DNA from: Sphingomonas flavescens
GTDB taxonomy: Bacteria; Pseudomonadota; Alphaproteobacteria; Sphingomonadales; Sphingomonadaceae
NCBI RefSeq assembly: GCF_030866745.1
Contig: NZ_CP133016.1
Location: forward strand, 1,846,001 to 1,910,000
Reading direction: 5' to 3'
Length of the DNA: 64,000 bases
Shown: piece by piece, positions 53,847-62,332 of the stretch
Numbering within the stretch: the stretch's first letter is position 1
Layout of the letters: each line of letters opens with the position of its first letter
Notes under the pieces: generated by a model
What the model was told of the DNA's origin: nothing
Seen by the model: only the letters and a program-made list of their open reading frames with translations
Database searches by the model: none
Program-made: the position numbers and the translations under genes

Positions 53847-55220
53847 GTGGTAGAAACGGTCCGGGCGGATGCCGGATGGTCGGCGCACGTCGCCGTCATG
53901 ACCCTGCTGTCTGCCGGCATCGCCGTTCTCGGCTTGCTTCTGTCCTCCCCGGCGGTGGTGATCGGCGCTATGCTTATTTCCCCGCTCATGGGGCCAATCA
54001 TCGGGGTCGGCTTCGCCCTGGCGACGTTCGATACGGACGAGATCCGGCGCGCCCTGTGGGCGATCTTCCTTGGCTCGCTGCTGGCGGTTGCCATCTCCGC
54101 GGCCATCGTGCTGCTCTCCCCAATCCAAAGCGTAACGGCGGAAATTGCCGCCCGGACGCGGCCTAATCTGTTCGACCTGATGATCGCCTTGCTGTCCGGA
54201 CTCGCGGGCACCTATGCCGTCATTCGCGGCCGTCACGGTGCGATTGTCGGCGTCGCGATCGCCACCGCGTTGATGCCGCCGCTGGCGGTGATGGGCTTTG
54301 GGCTCGCGACCGGCAATTGGCGGGTGCTGAGCGGTTCATCACTGCTATTCTTCACCAACTTGATGACCATCGCAGCCGCCGCAGCGGCGCTGGCGCGCCT
54401 TTATGGGTTCGCCACGAATCTTTCGCCGAGTCAGACGCGGCTGCAAGCAGTGATGCTCGTTGGAAGCCTGGTCCTGCTCTCTATCCCTCTCGGATTGTCT
54501 CTCCAGCGTATCGCTTGGGAAGCGCTTGCCACTCGCGAGGCGCGCGAAGCGGTGGCTAAGCCCTTCGGCGGTTCGGCGCGCGTCAGCGATCTTCAGGTCA
54601 AATTCGGCACAGCGCCCCTTAAGATCGAAGCCACTGTCCTCACGCCAACCTACATCCATGCCGCCGAACAGACGGTAAGTGCGGAGCTTCAACGCACATT
54701 GGGCGAGCGGGTGGATCTCATCATCGACCAGGTGCGCACATCTGACGGAGACGCTTCATCGGTGGAAATTGCGCAGGCGAACCATGCCGCGGAACAACGC
54801 GAAGCCAGCCGGCTGATGCGGGAAATGGCAATGCTCGCGGGCGTGGAGCCGGATCGGGTGCTGATCGACCAGACCCACAAGATGGTCGAAGTGCGTGCCG
54901 CGCCGCTGCCGGGGGCGAACCTTGAAACTTATCGAGAACTGGAACGGCGAATGGCTGCCGCGGAATCGGGCTGGCAGGTGCATCTCGTTCCCCCGTTCGC
55001 GTCTCTTCCAAACATCAACGATGGCCCCGATCGGGAGCAAAATGTCCAGACTGCCGCCTGGGCAGCATCGCGGCTGGGCTTGCCCGTGAGGCTGGGAGGA
55101 TCAGGCGAAGACATCGACAAGATCGAGAAGCAGCTTCGCGACGCCAAGGTTGCTGTAGTTCGGGCAAGCGGGCGGAGCCCGGAACTCGCCTGGGCCGGGG
55201 AGACGATCGGCAGGCCTTAG
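53847..55220 (+). CDS. DUF389/TIGR00341 family membrane protein, N-terminus interrupted by TGA
   Basis: From GTG 53847 the frame encodes 457 residues with six helices in the first half (LLSAGIAVLGLLLSSPAVVIGAMLISPLMGPIIGVG is the DUF389 core), then a soluble region with LRTLGE-like and periplasmic or cytosolic parts. The same frame upstream reads RREVDATVDYVAVV to a TGA at 53808, and before it ...AFPRW back to GTG 53724. Family members begin with RWWRREV-like sequence, so the TGA probably replaces a Trp codon and the real start is GTG 53724. There is no ribosome site before GTG 53847. The gene may be broken, re-initiated, or a sequence error may be present. Confidence 0.75.
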   Translation: MVETVRADAGWSAHVAVMTLLSAGIAVLGLLLSSPAVVIGAMLISPLMGPIIGVGFALATFDTDEIRRALWAIFLGSLLAVAISAAIVLLSPIQSVTAEIAARTRPNLFDLMIALLSGLAGTYAVIRGRHGAIVGVAIATALMPPLAVMGFGLATGNWRVLSGSSLLFFTNLMTIAAAAAALARLYGFATNLSPSQTRLQAVMLVGSLVLLSIPLGLSLQRIAWEALATREAREAVAKPFGGSARVSDLQVKFGTAPLKIEATVLTPTYIHAAEQTVSAELQRTLGERVDLIIDQVRTSDGDASSVEIAQANHAAEQREASRLMREMAMLAGVEPDRVLIDQTHKMVEVRAAPLPGANLETYRELERRMAAAESGWQVHLVPPFASLPNINDGPDREQNVQTAAWAASRLGLPVRLGGSGEDIDKIEKQLRDAKVAVVRASGRSPELAWAGETIGRP

Positions 55221-56065
55221 TCCGCGCTTCCGAAGTCCCTTCGCTGCAGGCGCAACACCCAGCGCGCAACTTCTTGATCGAATTTGGCCAAGTCGAAATG
55301 CTGCGGATCGTCGTGGGCCAGCGGGATGCCGCGGTCGATGTTGGCGTGGAAGCCAGGCACCATCCATTGGCCTAATCGGGCGCTCGCCAGAACGTATAGC
55401 AGGCCGAGCGTGCGGTATTGCCGGTCGGTGAAACCGGGGTGGGGCCCGATTCGATCGTTCTTAGGCGGGCCGTCGGGGTCGGCGCGGCGCGGCTGCAGGT
55501 TTTCGATGTGCAGGAACCGCCCGCGCGCGGCCTCGCCGACCGCGCGTTCCAATTTGGTCGCCCGCCAGCCTACCTCGAAGTCATGGCCGACGGACACCCG
55601 TCCAAGGCGGTCGTTGAAGATGTGCGCAACGGCGTCCTTGCCGAGGAACTGATTGATGTCGTTGTACTTCACCGAACGGTCGAAGTTAGGCGCGAACGGC
55701 TCCGTGCCGATATACGGCGAGCTGGTGTCGTGAATGACGAAATAGGCGGCGCGGCGATGATCGGAGGTTTCCGACACCGGGCTCGCGGCGGGGAGCGGGA
55801 TGCGTGCCGCTCGGAGCGCTGCGGCGAGTCTCACGAAATCGATCTGCGGCCGTTCACCGACAAGCCGCTCGAGAGTCGGTGGCAGCGCAGCTTCCGGCAG
55901 CGCTGCGCCGCCGGGTTCAACGTGGCGCAGCAGGCAGCGGGCCTGCTCCTTCGGCGTGCCCGCGAAGGTCAGAGTCACATGGTCGAAGCGGCAGTCGACC
56001 GGCGGTGCCGGTTTGGCGGGCGGTGCGAACAGCTGGGCGGCTGCAAGGAGGAGCGGGGCGAGCAT
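55217..56065 (-). CDS. Amidase-like (PGRP/Amidase_2 fold) exported protein
   Basis: A 282-residue protein with a signal segment (LAPLLLAAAQLFAPP) and a C-terminal domain that fits, at a distance, the N-acetylmuramoyl-L-alanine amidase fold: YFVIHDTSSPY (first His), HIFNDRLGRV, and FHANIDRGIPLAHDDPQHFDLAKF, where His/Asp sit like the H..D..DPG zinc site. Family inference only; substrate could be peptidoglycan or another amide. The stop overlaps the DUF389 stop (TTAG), and the start overlaps the HTH regulator by one base, so the two are co-transcribed. Confidence 0.6.
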   Translation of the reverse strand: MLAPLLLAAAQLFAPPAKPAPPVDCRFDHVTLTFAGTPKEQARCLLRHVEPGGAALPEAALPPTLERLVGERPQIDFVRLAAALRAARIPLPAASPVSETSDHRRAAYFVIHDTSSPYIGTEPFAPNFDRSVKYNDINQFLGKDAVAHIFNDRLGRVSVGHDFEVGWRATKLERAVGEAARGRFLHIENLQPRRADPDGPPKNDRIGPHPGFTDRQYRTLGLLYVLASARLGQWMVPGFHANIDRGIPLAHDDPQHFDLAKFDQEVARWVLRLQRRDFGSAD

Positions 56066-56280
56066 CAGATGGCCTTCGAGCTGCGGCGGGACGGGGACAC
56101 GAAAATCTCCTCGATGGGCAGGGAAAAGAGTTCGGAAATGCGGAAGGCGAGCGGCAGGGAGGGGTCGTACTTGCCGGTCTCGATCGAATTGATGCTCTGG
56201 CGCGAGACCTCGAGCCGGTCGGCCAGCTTCTGCTGACTCCAACCGCGTTCGGCGCGCAGCGGGCGGAGGCGATTTTCCAT
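56065..56280 (-). CDS. Small Cro/CI-type HTH regulator
   Basis: A 71-residue DNA-binding protein, entirely an XRE-type HTH domain ([53 protein letters not shown]) with a short basic tail. Such stand-alone domains act as dimeric repressors. First gene of a two-gene unit with the amidase-like protein. A 16-bp inverted repeat (GTAAAG-CTTA-CTTTAC, 56283-56298) ends three bases before its ATG, so autorepression is likely. Confidence 0.88.
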   Translation of the reverse strand: MENRLRPLRAERGWSQQKLADRLEVSRQSINSIETGKYDPSLPLAFRISELFSLPIEEIFVSPSRRSSKAI

Positions 56281-56282
56281 CT

Positions 56283-56298
56283 GTAAAGCTTACTTTAC
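56283..56298. promoter_or_regulatory. Inverted-repeat operator before the HTH gene
   Basis: GTAAAG CTTA CTTTAC is a perfect 6-base inverted repeat with a 4-base spacer, in the gap between the HTH gene (start 56280, minus) and thrS (plus). Its size and position at the start codon fit a dimeric XRE-type repressor site, probably for autoregulation. It may also touch thrS expression, whose start is 80 bases away. Confidence 0.6.
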
Positions 56299-56377
56299 GT
56301 CTGCGTCGCGCTTGTCAAATGGCGCCGCTCTCACCGCGGTTGAGACAGGCCAGCCGCCTCGCTACATGGCCTGCACC

Positions 56378-58387
56378 ATGACCAAGATGTTCAAGATCGC
56401 CCTTCCCGATGGCTCCGTCAGGGAAATGCCTGAAGGGTCGACGCCGGCGGACGTCGCGGCGGCGATCGGGCCGGGGCTCGCCAAGGCGGCGCTGGCGGCC
56501 AAGATCGACGGCGAGGTGCGCGACATCATGCGACCGTTCGAGGGCGACGCGAACCTCGCGCTGATCACTTCGCGCGACGAGAAAGACGCGCTGGAGCTGG
56601 TTCGGCACGACTTCGCACACGTGCTGGCCGAAGCGGTGCAGAACATCTTCCCGGGAACGCAGATCACCTTCGGTCCCGCGACTGACGACGGCTTCTACTA
56701 CGACTTCGCGCCCGCTCCCGGCCGTGGCCCTTTCACCGAGGAAGATCTGCCGGTGATCGAAGAAGAGATGCGGCGCGTCATTGCGGCCGACAAGCCGCTG
56801 GTCCGCGAAGTGTGGGACCGCGAGCGAGTGCGGCAGTTCTTCATTGAGCACGGCGAGGCATTTAAGGCCGAGTGGGTGATGGAGCTACCCGAGGGCGAGC
56901 CGATCACGATGTATAAAACGGGTCATGGTCCGGCCGACTGGATCGACCTGTGCCGCGGCCCGCATTTGGCCTCGACCGGCAAGCTCGATCCGAACGCCTT
57001 CAAGCTGACCCGCGTGTCGGGCGCCTACTGGCGCGGCGATCCCAAGAACCCGATGCTGAGCCGGATCTACGGGACGGCCTGGCTGAACAAGAAACAGCTC
57101 GACGCCTATCTCGTCCGACTGGAGGAAGCGGCCAAGCGCGACCACCGCAAGATCGGGCAGGAGATGGACCTGTTCCACCTCCAGGCCGAAGCGCACGGCA
57201 GCGTGTTCTGGCACCCGCACGGGTTCACCATTTACCGAGCGCTGGAAGCGTACATGCGCCGCCGCATCGACGAGGCGGGCTATCGCGAGATCAAGACCCC
57301 GCAGCTGATGGACGCGCGGCAGTGGGAGAAGAGCGGCCACTGGGGCAAGTATCGCGAGAACATGTTCGTCGTGCCGGACGAGATTCCGAGCACCGACGAA
57401 GATGCGCCGATCCTGTCCGGCGATGCGGACCTGATGGCGCTGAAGCCGATGAACTGCCCGGGGCACATCCTCGTCTTCAAGCAGGGTATCACGAGCTACA
57501 AGGAACTGCCGATCCGCTTCTACGAGAACGGCAGCTGCCACCGGAACGAGCCGCACGGCGCGCTCCACGGGCTGATGCGCGTCCGCCAGTTCACGCAGGA
57601 CGACGCCCACATCTTCTGCCGGGAGGATCAGGTCGTCAGCGAGGCGCAGGCGTTCTGCGAGCTCGCCGCGCGCGTCTACAAGGACTTCGACTTCACCTAT
57701 GAAATCAAGCTCGCGCTGCGCCCGGACAACCGGTTCGGCAGCGACGAGGATTGGGACAAGGCCGAAGAGGAGCTGCGCCAGGCCGTGAAGGCTGCCGGCA
57801 TGGCGACCGAGGAATTTGGCTGGGAAGAACTGCCCGGCGAGGGGGCCTTCTACGCGCCCAAGCTCGAATGGCACCTTAAGGACGCGATCGGCCGGACCTG
57901 GCAGGTCGGCACGCTGCAGTCGGACCGGGTGCTGCCCGAGCGGCTCGACGCGACCTACGTCGGTGAGGATGGCCAGAAGCATCGCCCGATGATGTTCCAC
58001 CGCGCGATCTTTGGGTCCTACGAGCGGTTCATCGGCATCCTGATCGAACATTATGCGGGTAAGTTCCCGCTTTGGCTGGCGCCGGTGCAGGCGGTGGTCG
58101 CGACGATTGTCTCGGATGCCGACGGCTACGCGGAACAGGTCGCTTCGAAGTTGCGGGGGGCAGGGATTCGCGTCGAGACCGACCTCCGCAACGAGAAGAT
58201 CAACTACAAGGTGCGCGAGCACAGCCTGGCCAAGGTCCCGCTCCTCCTGGTCGTCGGCAAGCGCGAGGCCGAGGAAGGCACGGTCGCGCTCCGGCGGCTG
58301 GGCAGCGACGAGCATCAGAAGATCATGAGCCTCGATGACGCGGTTGCGATGATGCGCGCCGAGGCCGTTCCGCCCGACTTGGCCTGA
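56378..58387 (+). CDS. thrS: Threonyl-tRNA synthetase
   Basis: Class II synthetase, 669 residues from ATG 56378 ([17 protein letters not shown], the TGS domain start; ATG 56387 is close by). The order is TGS domain, the editing domain with [11 protein letters not shown] and DLCRGPHL, the catalytic core with LKPMNCPGH (zinc Cys/His), [26 protein letters not shown] (motif 2) and the C-terminal anticodon-binding domain. Normal length. An in-frame ATG at 56312 adds a non-conserved 22 residues. infC follows. Confidence 0.97.
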   Translation: MTKMFKIALPDGSVREMPEGSTPADVAAAIGPGLAKAALAAKIDGEVRDIMRPFEGDANLALITSRDEKDALELVRHDFAHVLAEAVQNIFPGTQITFGPATDDGFYYDFAPAPGRGPFTEEDLPVIEEEMRRVIAADKPLVREVWDRERVRQFFIEHGEAFKAEWVMELPEGEPITMYKTGHGPADWIDLCRGPHLASTGKLDPNAFKLTRVSGAYWRGDPKNPMLSRIYGTAWLNKKQLDAYLVRLEEAAKRDHRKIGQEMDLFHLQAEAHGSVFWHPHGFTIYRALEAYMRRRIDEAGYREIKTPQLMDARQWEKSGHWGKYRENMFVVPDEIPSTDEDAPILSGDADLMALKPMNCPGHILVFKQGITSYKELPIRFYENGSCHRNEPHGALHGLMRVRQFTQDDAHIFCREDQVVSEAQAFCELAARVYKDFDFTYEIKLALRPDNRFGSDEDWDKAEEELRQAVKAAGMATEEFGWEELPGEGAFYAPKLEWHLKDAIGRTWQVGTLQSDRVLPERLDATYVGEDGQKHRPMMFHRAIFGSYERFIGILIEHYAGKFPLWLAPVQAVVATIVSDADGYAEQVASKLRGAGIRVETDLRNEKINYKVREHSLAKVPLLLVVGKREAEEGTVALRRLGSDEHQKIMSLDDAVAMMRAEAVPPDLA

Positions 58388-58396
58388 CGCGCCTTC

Positions 58397-58411
58397 GCCA
58401 CACATCGTGGC
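58397..58411 (+). other. Stem-loop in the thrS-infC spacer
   Basis: GCCAC-ACATC-GTGGC, a 5-bp stem with 5-base loop just after the thrS stop. It is followed by AAAATCG, not a T-run, so a terminator is not supported. It could affect processing or translation of the downstream infC leader. The spacer (58388-58501) holds no other feature that I can support. Confidence 0.3.
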
Positions 58412-58489
58412 AAAATCGACTCGCTTTTGCGCGCCTGCACTTTTCATTGTGCGGCCGAGTGCATAAGTCGACAGTTCCACAAGCAGAAC

Positions 58490-58504
58490 GGAGACTCGAC
58501 TATA
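58490..58504 (+). promoter_or_regulatory. Ribosome-binding site and AUA start of infC
   Basis: GGAG at 58490-58493 stands 8 bases before ATA at 58502-58504, which is in frame with infC. ATG, GTG and TTG in this frame occur only far upstream (TTG 58427, no conserved sequence) or well inside the protein. A rare start codon is the known basis of IF3 autoregulation (AUU in E. coli). Confidence 0.7.
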
Positions 58505-59047
58505 CCACCGCCCTATCCGCGCCGAGGACCGGCGCCGCCGCAATTTACCGGCCCCCGCTACAATGAGTTCATCCAGTCCCAGAAGGTCCGGGTGATCGAC
58601 GAAAACGGGGAAAACCTGGGCGTGATGTATACGCGCGAGGCATTTGAGCAGGCGCAGGGCGTCGGGCTCGACCTCGTCGAGATTTCTCCCAATTCCGACC
58701 CGCCGGTCGCCAAGTTCCTCGATATCGGCCGCTTCAAGTACGAAGCCCAGAAGAAGGCGAACGAGCAGCGCAAGAAGCAGAAGACGCAGGAGATCAAGGA
58801 GATCAAGATGCGTCCGAACATCGACGACCACGACTACGACACCAAAATGAAGAAGGTGTTCGAGTTCCTGGAGGATGGCGACAAGGTGAAGGTCACCATG
58901 CGCTTCCGCGGTCGCGAGATGGCGCATGGCGAGCTCGGCATGGCAGTTTTGCGCCGCGTGCAGGAGCAGACGGCTGAGACCGCCAAGGTTGAGGCCCACC
59001 CGCGCATGGAAGGCCGCCAGATGCTGATGGTGCTGGCACCGAAGTAA
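58502..59047 (+). CDS. infC: Translation initiation factor IF-3, AUA start
   Basis: Binds the 30S subunit and discriminates start codons. From ATA 58502 the protein has 181 residues, the usual size, and reads (M)[23 protein letters not shown], then [39 protein letters not shown] in the N-domain and [26 protein letters not shown] with MLMVLAPK in the C-domain. A Lys/Gln/Glu linker lies between. IF3 starts on rare codons in many bacteria so that IF3 itself represses it. In E. coli infC is followed by rpmI-rplT; here a TonB receptor follows instead, so the operon is split. Confidence 0.93.
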   Translation: MPPPYPRRGPAPPQFTGPRYNEFIQSQKVRVIDENGENLGVMYTREAFEQAQGVGLDLVEISPNSDPPVAKFLDIGRFKYEAQKKANEQRKKQKTQEIKEIKMRPNIDDHDYDTKMKKVFEFLEDGDKVKVTMRFRGREMAHGELGMAVLRRVQEQTAETAKVEAHPRMEGRQMLMVLAPK

Positions 59048-59051
59048 CAGC

Positions 59052-59068
59052 GGGCGGCACGTCCGCCC
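59052..59068 (+). terminator. Probable stem-loop terminator after infC
   Basis: GGGCGG-CACGT-CCGCCC just after the infC stop, followed by CCTTACTTA, a weak T tract. Stem is very stable but the T-run is poor, so termination is only likely. Confidence 0.4.
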
Positions 59069-59211
59069 CCTTACTTACACGGCTGTTGCTAAATTGCTTC
59101 ACCGCTGCGGATTGTTGATTTCTCGCACGGCCCATCTTCCCTTGAAGCCGCGTTCAGGTTTAGCCTCATTCCACGACCGGGCGGCCCCGCCCGATTGGGG
59201 GAGAGAGATTG

Positions 59212-62200
59212 ATGATCCGCAAGTCCGCCTTGCTGATGACGACCGCCATGGTCGCCGTCGCGACTCCGGCTTTTGCCCAGAATAACGATACCCGCGTTCA
59301 GCCGACGCAGGCTTCGCCGACCGAACAGGCGGCTGTGACACCGCAGGCGCAGGCTGCCGCCGACGCGCCGCAGGACGTCATCGTTATCACCGCCCAGGGC
59401 CGTAAGCAGGTTCTGCAGGACGTGCCGATCGCGGTCACGGCGGTCGGCGCGCAGGAAATGCGCAACTCTGGCGCAACCGATATCCGTCAACTCAACCAGC
59501 TCGCGCCATCGCTGCTCGTGTCATCGACCGGCAGTGAGGCGAACGGCTCGGCTCGTATCCGCGGTATCGGCACGGTCGGCGACAACCCGGGTCTCGAAAG
59601 CTCGGTCGCGGTATTCGTCGATGGCGTCTACCGCTCGCGTTCGGGCATCGGCCTCACCGAACTTGGCGAAATCGATCACGTCGAGGTTCTGCGCGGCCCA
59701 CAGGGCACTTTGTTCGGCCGCAACGCTTCGGCCGGCCTCATCAACATCTTCAGCAAGCCGCCCTCGTTCACGTTCGGCGGCTACGGCGAAGTCACTGTCG
59801 GCAATTACAACCTTCGCCGCCTTGCCGGCGGCGTGACGGGGCCGCTGTCGAGCACGGTCGCGGCCCGTCTCGACGCCGTGTACGTGAAGCGCGACGGTTT
59901 CTACCGCGACCCGGCTAACGACACGCGCGTTAACGACCGCAATCGCTGGTTCACGCGCGGTCAGATCCTGTGGAATCCGACCGAAAACATGTCGATCAAG
60001 CTGATCGGCGACTACACGCATCGCGACGAAAAATGCTGCGGCGCGGTCTACGTCGACAACAGCGTTAATCCGAACATCGGCAACCTCAACGAGATTGCCA
60101 ACCCGCTGATCCAGCCAGGGTCGAACCCGGCCAGAACCAACGACAGCGGCAACAATATCGTCAACGTCCTTCGCGACCTCGGGCAGAACCTCAATGCACT
60201 GCATTCGGGCTATGACCGCACTCTCTCCGTCACGCCGGGCCGCAGCTACGGCGGCAAAACCAAGGACTGGGGTCTGTCTGGCCAGATCGACTACGACATG
60301 GGCGGCGCCAAGCTGACCTCGATTACCGCTTATCGCGACTATGATGCATCGCAGGGCGGCGATCTCGACTACAGCACGGTGGACATCCTGTACCGCCCCG
60401 CCGACGGCAATGCCGCACGGCGCTTCAAGACCTTCAGCCAGGAACTCCGGCTGCAGGGCAAGACGTTGGGCGAAAAGCTCGACTGGCTCGTCGGCGGTTA
60501 TTTCGCGGATGAGCGCCTGACCCTGACGGACAATTTGCGTTTCGGCAGCCAGTATGGCCGTTTCGCGACCTGCCGGATCGTGTCGCCCGGCGGTCTCGCC
60601 GCGCTCTATTCGCCGACATCGCCCGCCTGTCTCGCCGCGCGTCCGGCAGTCTTCGGTGCGGCGTCGCCGCTGATCTACGCGGCGTTCGACAATCTCGACC
60701 GCATGAACAATGTCGGCTCGACGCTTGACGTGTACAATCAGAAAAGCCGCAATTTCGCGCTCTTCACGCACAACATCTTCCACGTGACGCCGAAGCTCGA
60801 TCTGACCGTCGGCCTGCGGTACACCACCGAGCGCAAGAAGCTGGACGCACTGTTCGGCAACAACAACACGGCTTGCCCGGCCAACCAGGCCCTGCTCGGC
60901 AACTTCATCAATCCGAACAGCCCGGGCTTCAGTGCAGCGCTGTTCTCCGTGTCGAACGCGCTGCTGTCGCTGTCTTGCCAAGGTAATGCGACGTCCGAAC
61001 TGAACGGCGTGCGGATCTTTGACACGCGCAAGGAGCACAAGCTCACCGGGACCGGCGTCATTTCATACAAGCCGACCGAGGACAGCCTGATCTACGGCAG
61101 CTTCTCGCGCGGCTACAAGGCGGGTGGCTTCAACCTCGACCGTTCGGCGCTCAAGTTGCCCACCGTCTCGTTTGCGAGCGTCGGCGGTGCGCAGGCGCTA
61201 GTCGGCAACCTGCAGTTCGATCCGGAAATTGTCGATGCTTGGGAAATCGGCGGCAAGTTCTCCGCCCGTGGAATTCTCTTCAACGTCGCCGCCTTCCGGC
61301 AGCAGTTCAAGAACTTCCAGCTGAACACGTTCGACGGATCGGTCTTCATCGTTCAGAACGTCAACGGTTGCGGGACCAGCCTGAATGGCCTCGACCGCGA
61401 CAACAGCACGGCGCCGGGTTCGGCCAATTTTGTCGCACCCGTGATTGCGCCGGGTTCGGCTTACAGCCTGAACCCTGCCGCACTGACCGGCACCTGTCCG
61501 TCTGGCGACGTCGGCTACGGCGTTCGCTCGCAAGGCGTCGAGCTGGAAGCAAGTTTCAGCCCGATGCGCGACCTGCGCGTCAACCTCGGCTTCACCTACG
61601 CCAATACCAAGTACCGCAATAATCTGGTCGGTACCGATAATGGCGCGCCGCTCAATCCGGCGCTTCGTGTCCTGCCGGGCAACAACATCTCGAACGCGCC
61701 CAAGAGCGTCGGAACGGGGGCGATCTCGTACACGCCGCGCATCGGCGGAAGCGGGCTGACCGGTCTGTTCTATGTCGATGCGCGCGTGACCAGCAGGTAC
61801 AACACCGGCTCCGACTTGTTCCCGCAAAAGGGTCAGAAGGGCTATTCGCTGGTGAACGGACGCGTGGGTATCCGTGGCCCGAACGAGTCCTGGGCGATCG
61901 AGCTGTGGGCGCAGAACCTGTTCAACAAGGATTATGCGCAGGTCGCGTTCAACTCGCCGTTCCAGCAGGGTGGTTCGACTCAGCCACCGTACGCGGCCGG
62001 CTTCACGCACGCACCGTTCATCGATCCGCAATTCCCGGGCGGACGCCAGCTGTTTTCGATGTTCCTGTCGGAGCCGCGGACCTTCGGAATGACGCTGCGC
62101 GCCAAGTTCGGTGGCCGGAAGGTGGAGCCGTATGTTGCGCCTCCTCCACCTCCACCTCCGCCTCCGGCCCCCGCGACTCAGACGTGCCCTGACGGCTCGG

Positions 62201-62280
62201 TGATCGAGGCGACCGCGGCCTGCCCGGTTCCGCCACCCCCACCGCCCCCGCCGCCACCGGCGCCGGAGCGTGGCAACTAG
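59212..62280 (+). CDS. TonB-dependent receptor with proline-rich C-terminal tail
   Basis: A 1022-residue outer-membrane receptor. Signal peptide (ALLMTTAMVAVATPAFAQ), a linker, a TonB-box-like DVIVITAQGR, the plug with VLQDVPIAVTAVG, IRGIGTVGDNPG and VEVLRGPQGTLFGRNASAGLINI, and a 22-strand barrel that should end near ...TFGMTLRAKF. After it come about 55 extra residues with two Pro runs around TQTCPDGSVIEATAACPVP, a tail known from several sphingomonad receptors and OmpA-type proteins; it must hang in the periplasm. The plug resembles receptors for complex organic ligands or siderophores; substrate not assignable. SD GGGGGAGAGAG precedes ATG 59212. Confidence 0.92.
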   Translation: MIRKSALLMTTAMVAVATPAFAQNNDTRVQPTQASPTEQAAVTPQAQAAADAPQDVIVITAQGRKQVLQDVPIAVTAVGAQEMRNSGATDIRQLNQLAPSLLVSSTGSEANGSARIRGIGTVGDNPGLESSVAVFVDGVYRSRSGIGLTELGEIDHVEVLRGPQGTLFGRNASAGLINIFSKPPSFTFGGYGEVTVGNYNLRRLAGGVTGPLSSTVAARLDAVYVKRDGFYRDPANDTRVNDRNRWFTRGQILWNPTENMSIKLIGDYTHRDEKCCGAVYVDNSVNPNIGNLNEIANPLIQPGSNPARTNDSGNNIVNVLRDLGQNLNALHSGYDRTLSVTPGRSYGGKTKDWGLSGQIDYDMGGAKLTSITAYRDYDASQGGDLDYSTVDILYRPADGNAARRFKTFSQELRLQGKTLGEKLDWLVGGYFADERLTLTDNLRFGSQYGRFATCRIVSPGGLAALYSPTSPACLAARPAVFGAASPLIYAAFDNLDRMNNVGSTLDVYNQKSRNFALFTHNIFHVTPKLDLTVGLRYTTERKKLDALFGNNNTACPANQALLGNFINPNSPGFSAALFSVSNALLSLSCQGNATSELNGVRIFDTRKEHKLTGTGVISYKPTEDSLIYGSFSRGYKAGGFNLDRSALKLPTVSFASVGGAQALVGNLQFDPEIVDAWEIGGKFSARGILFNVAAFRQQFKNFQLNTFDGSVFIVQNVNGCGTSLNGLDRDNSTAPGSANFVAPVIAPGSAYSLNPAALTGTCPSGDVGYGVRSQGVELEASFSPMRDLRVNLGFTYANTKYRNNLVGTDNGAPLNPALRVLPGNNISNAPKSVGTGAISYTPRIGGSGLTGLFYVDARVTSRYNTGSDLFPQKGQKGYSLVNGRVGIRGPNESWAIELWAQNLFNKDYAQVAFNSPFQQGGSTQPPYAAGFTHAPFIDPQFPGGRQLFSMFLSEPRTFGMTLRAKFGGRKVEPYVAPPPPPPPPPAPATQTCPDGSVIEATAACPVPPPPPPPPPPAPERGN

Positions 62281-62301
62281 GCTTCGTAAGTAAGCAGGAA
62301 G

Positions 62302-62332
62302 AAGGCCCCGTCTCGCGATGGGGCCTTTTTTT
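62302..62332 (+). terminator. Rho-independent terminator of the TonB receptor gene
   Basis: AAGGCCCC-10 bases-GGGGCCTT followed by a run of T on the plus strand: stem of 8 pairs and T7. It ends exactly at the stop of the convergent glnD gene (62331), so it also lies at the tail of that gene. Confidence 0.9.

Noticed and set aside
56885..58999. Very long open frame on the minus strand opposite thrS and infC
   Set aside because: It is antisense to two clearly conserved genes, its composition is a high-GC mirror of their codons, and it has no recognisable domain.
59048..59211. tRNA or small RNA in the gap between infC and the TonB receptor
   Set aside because: Only GC-rich stems (59052-59068 and around 59179-59194) without a cloverleaf or TPsiC GGTTCRA-like arm.
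59521..61038. Long open frame on the minus strand inside the TonB receptor
   Set aside because: Same reason: a shadow of the receptor's codon bias, no conserved motif.
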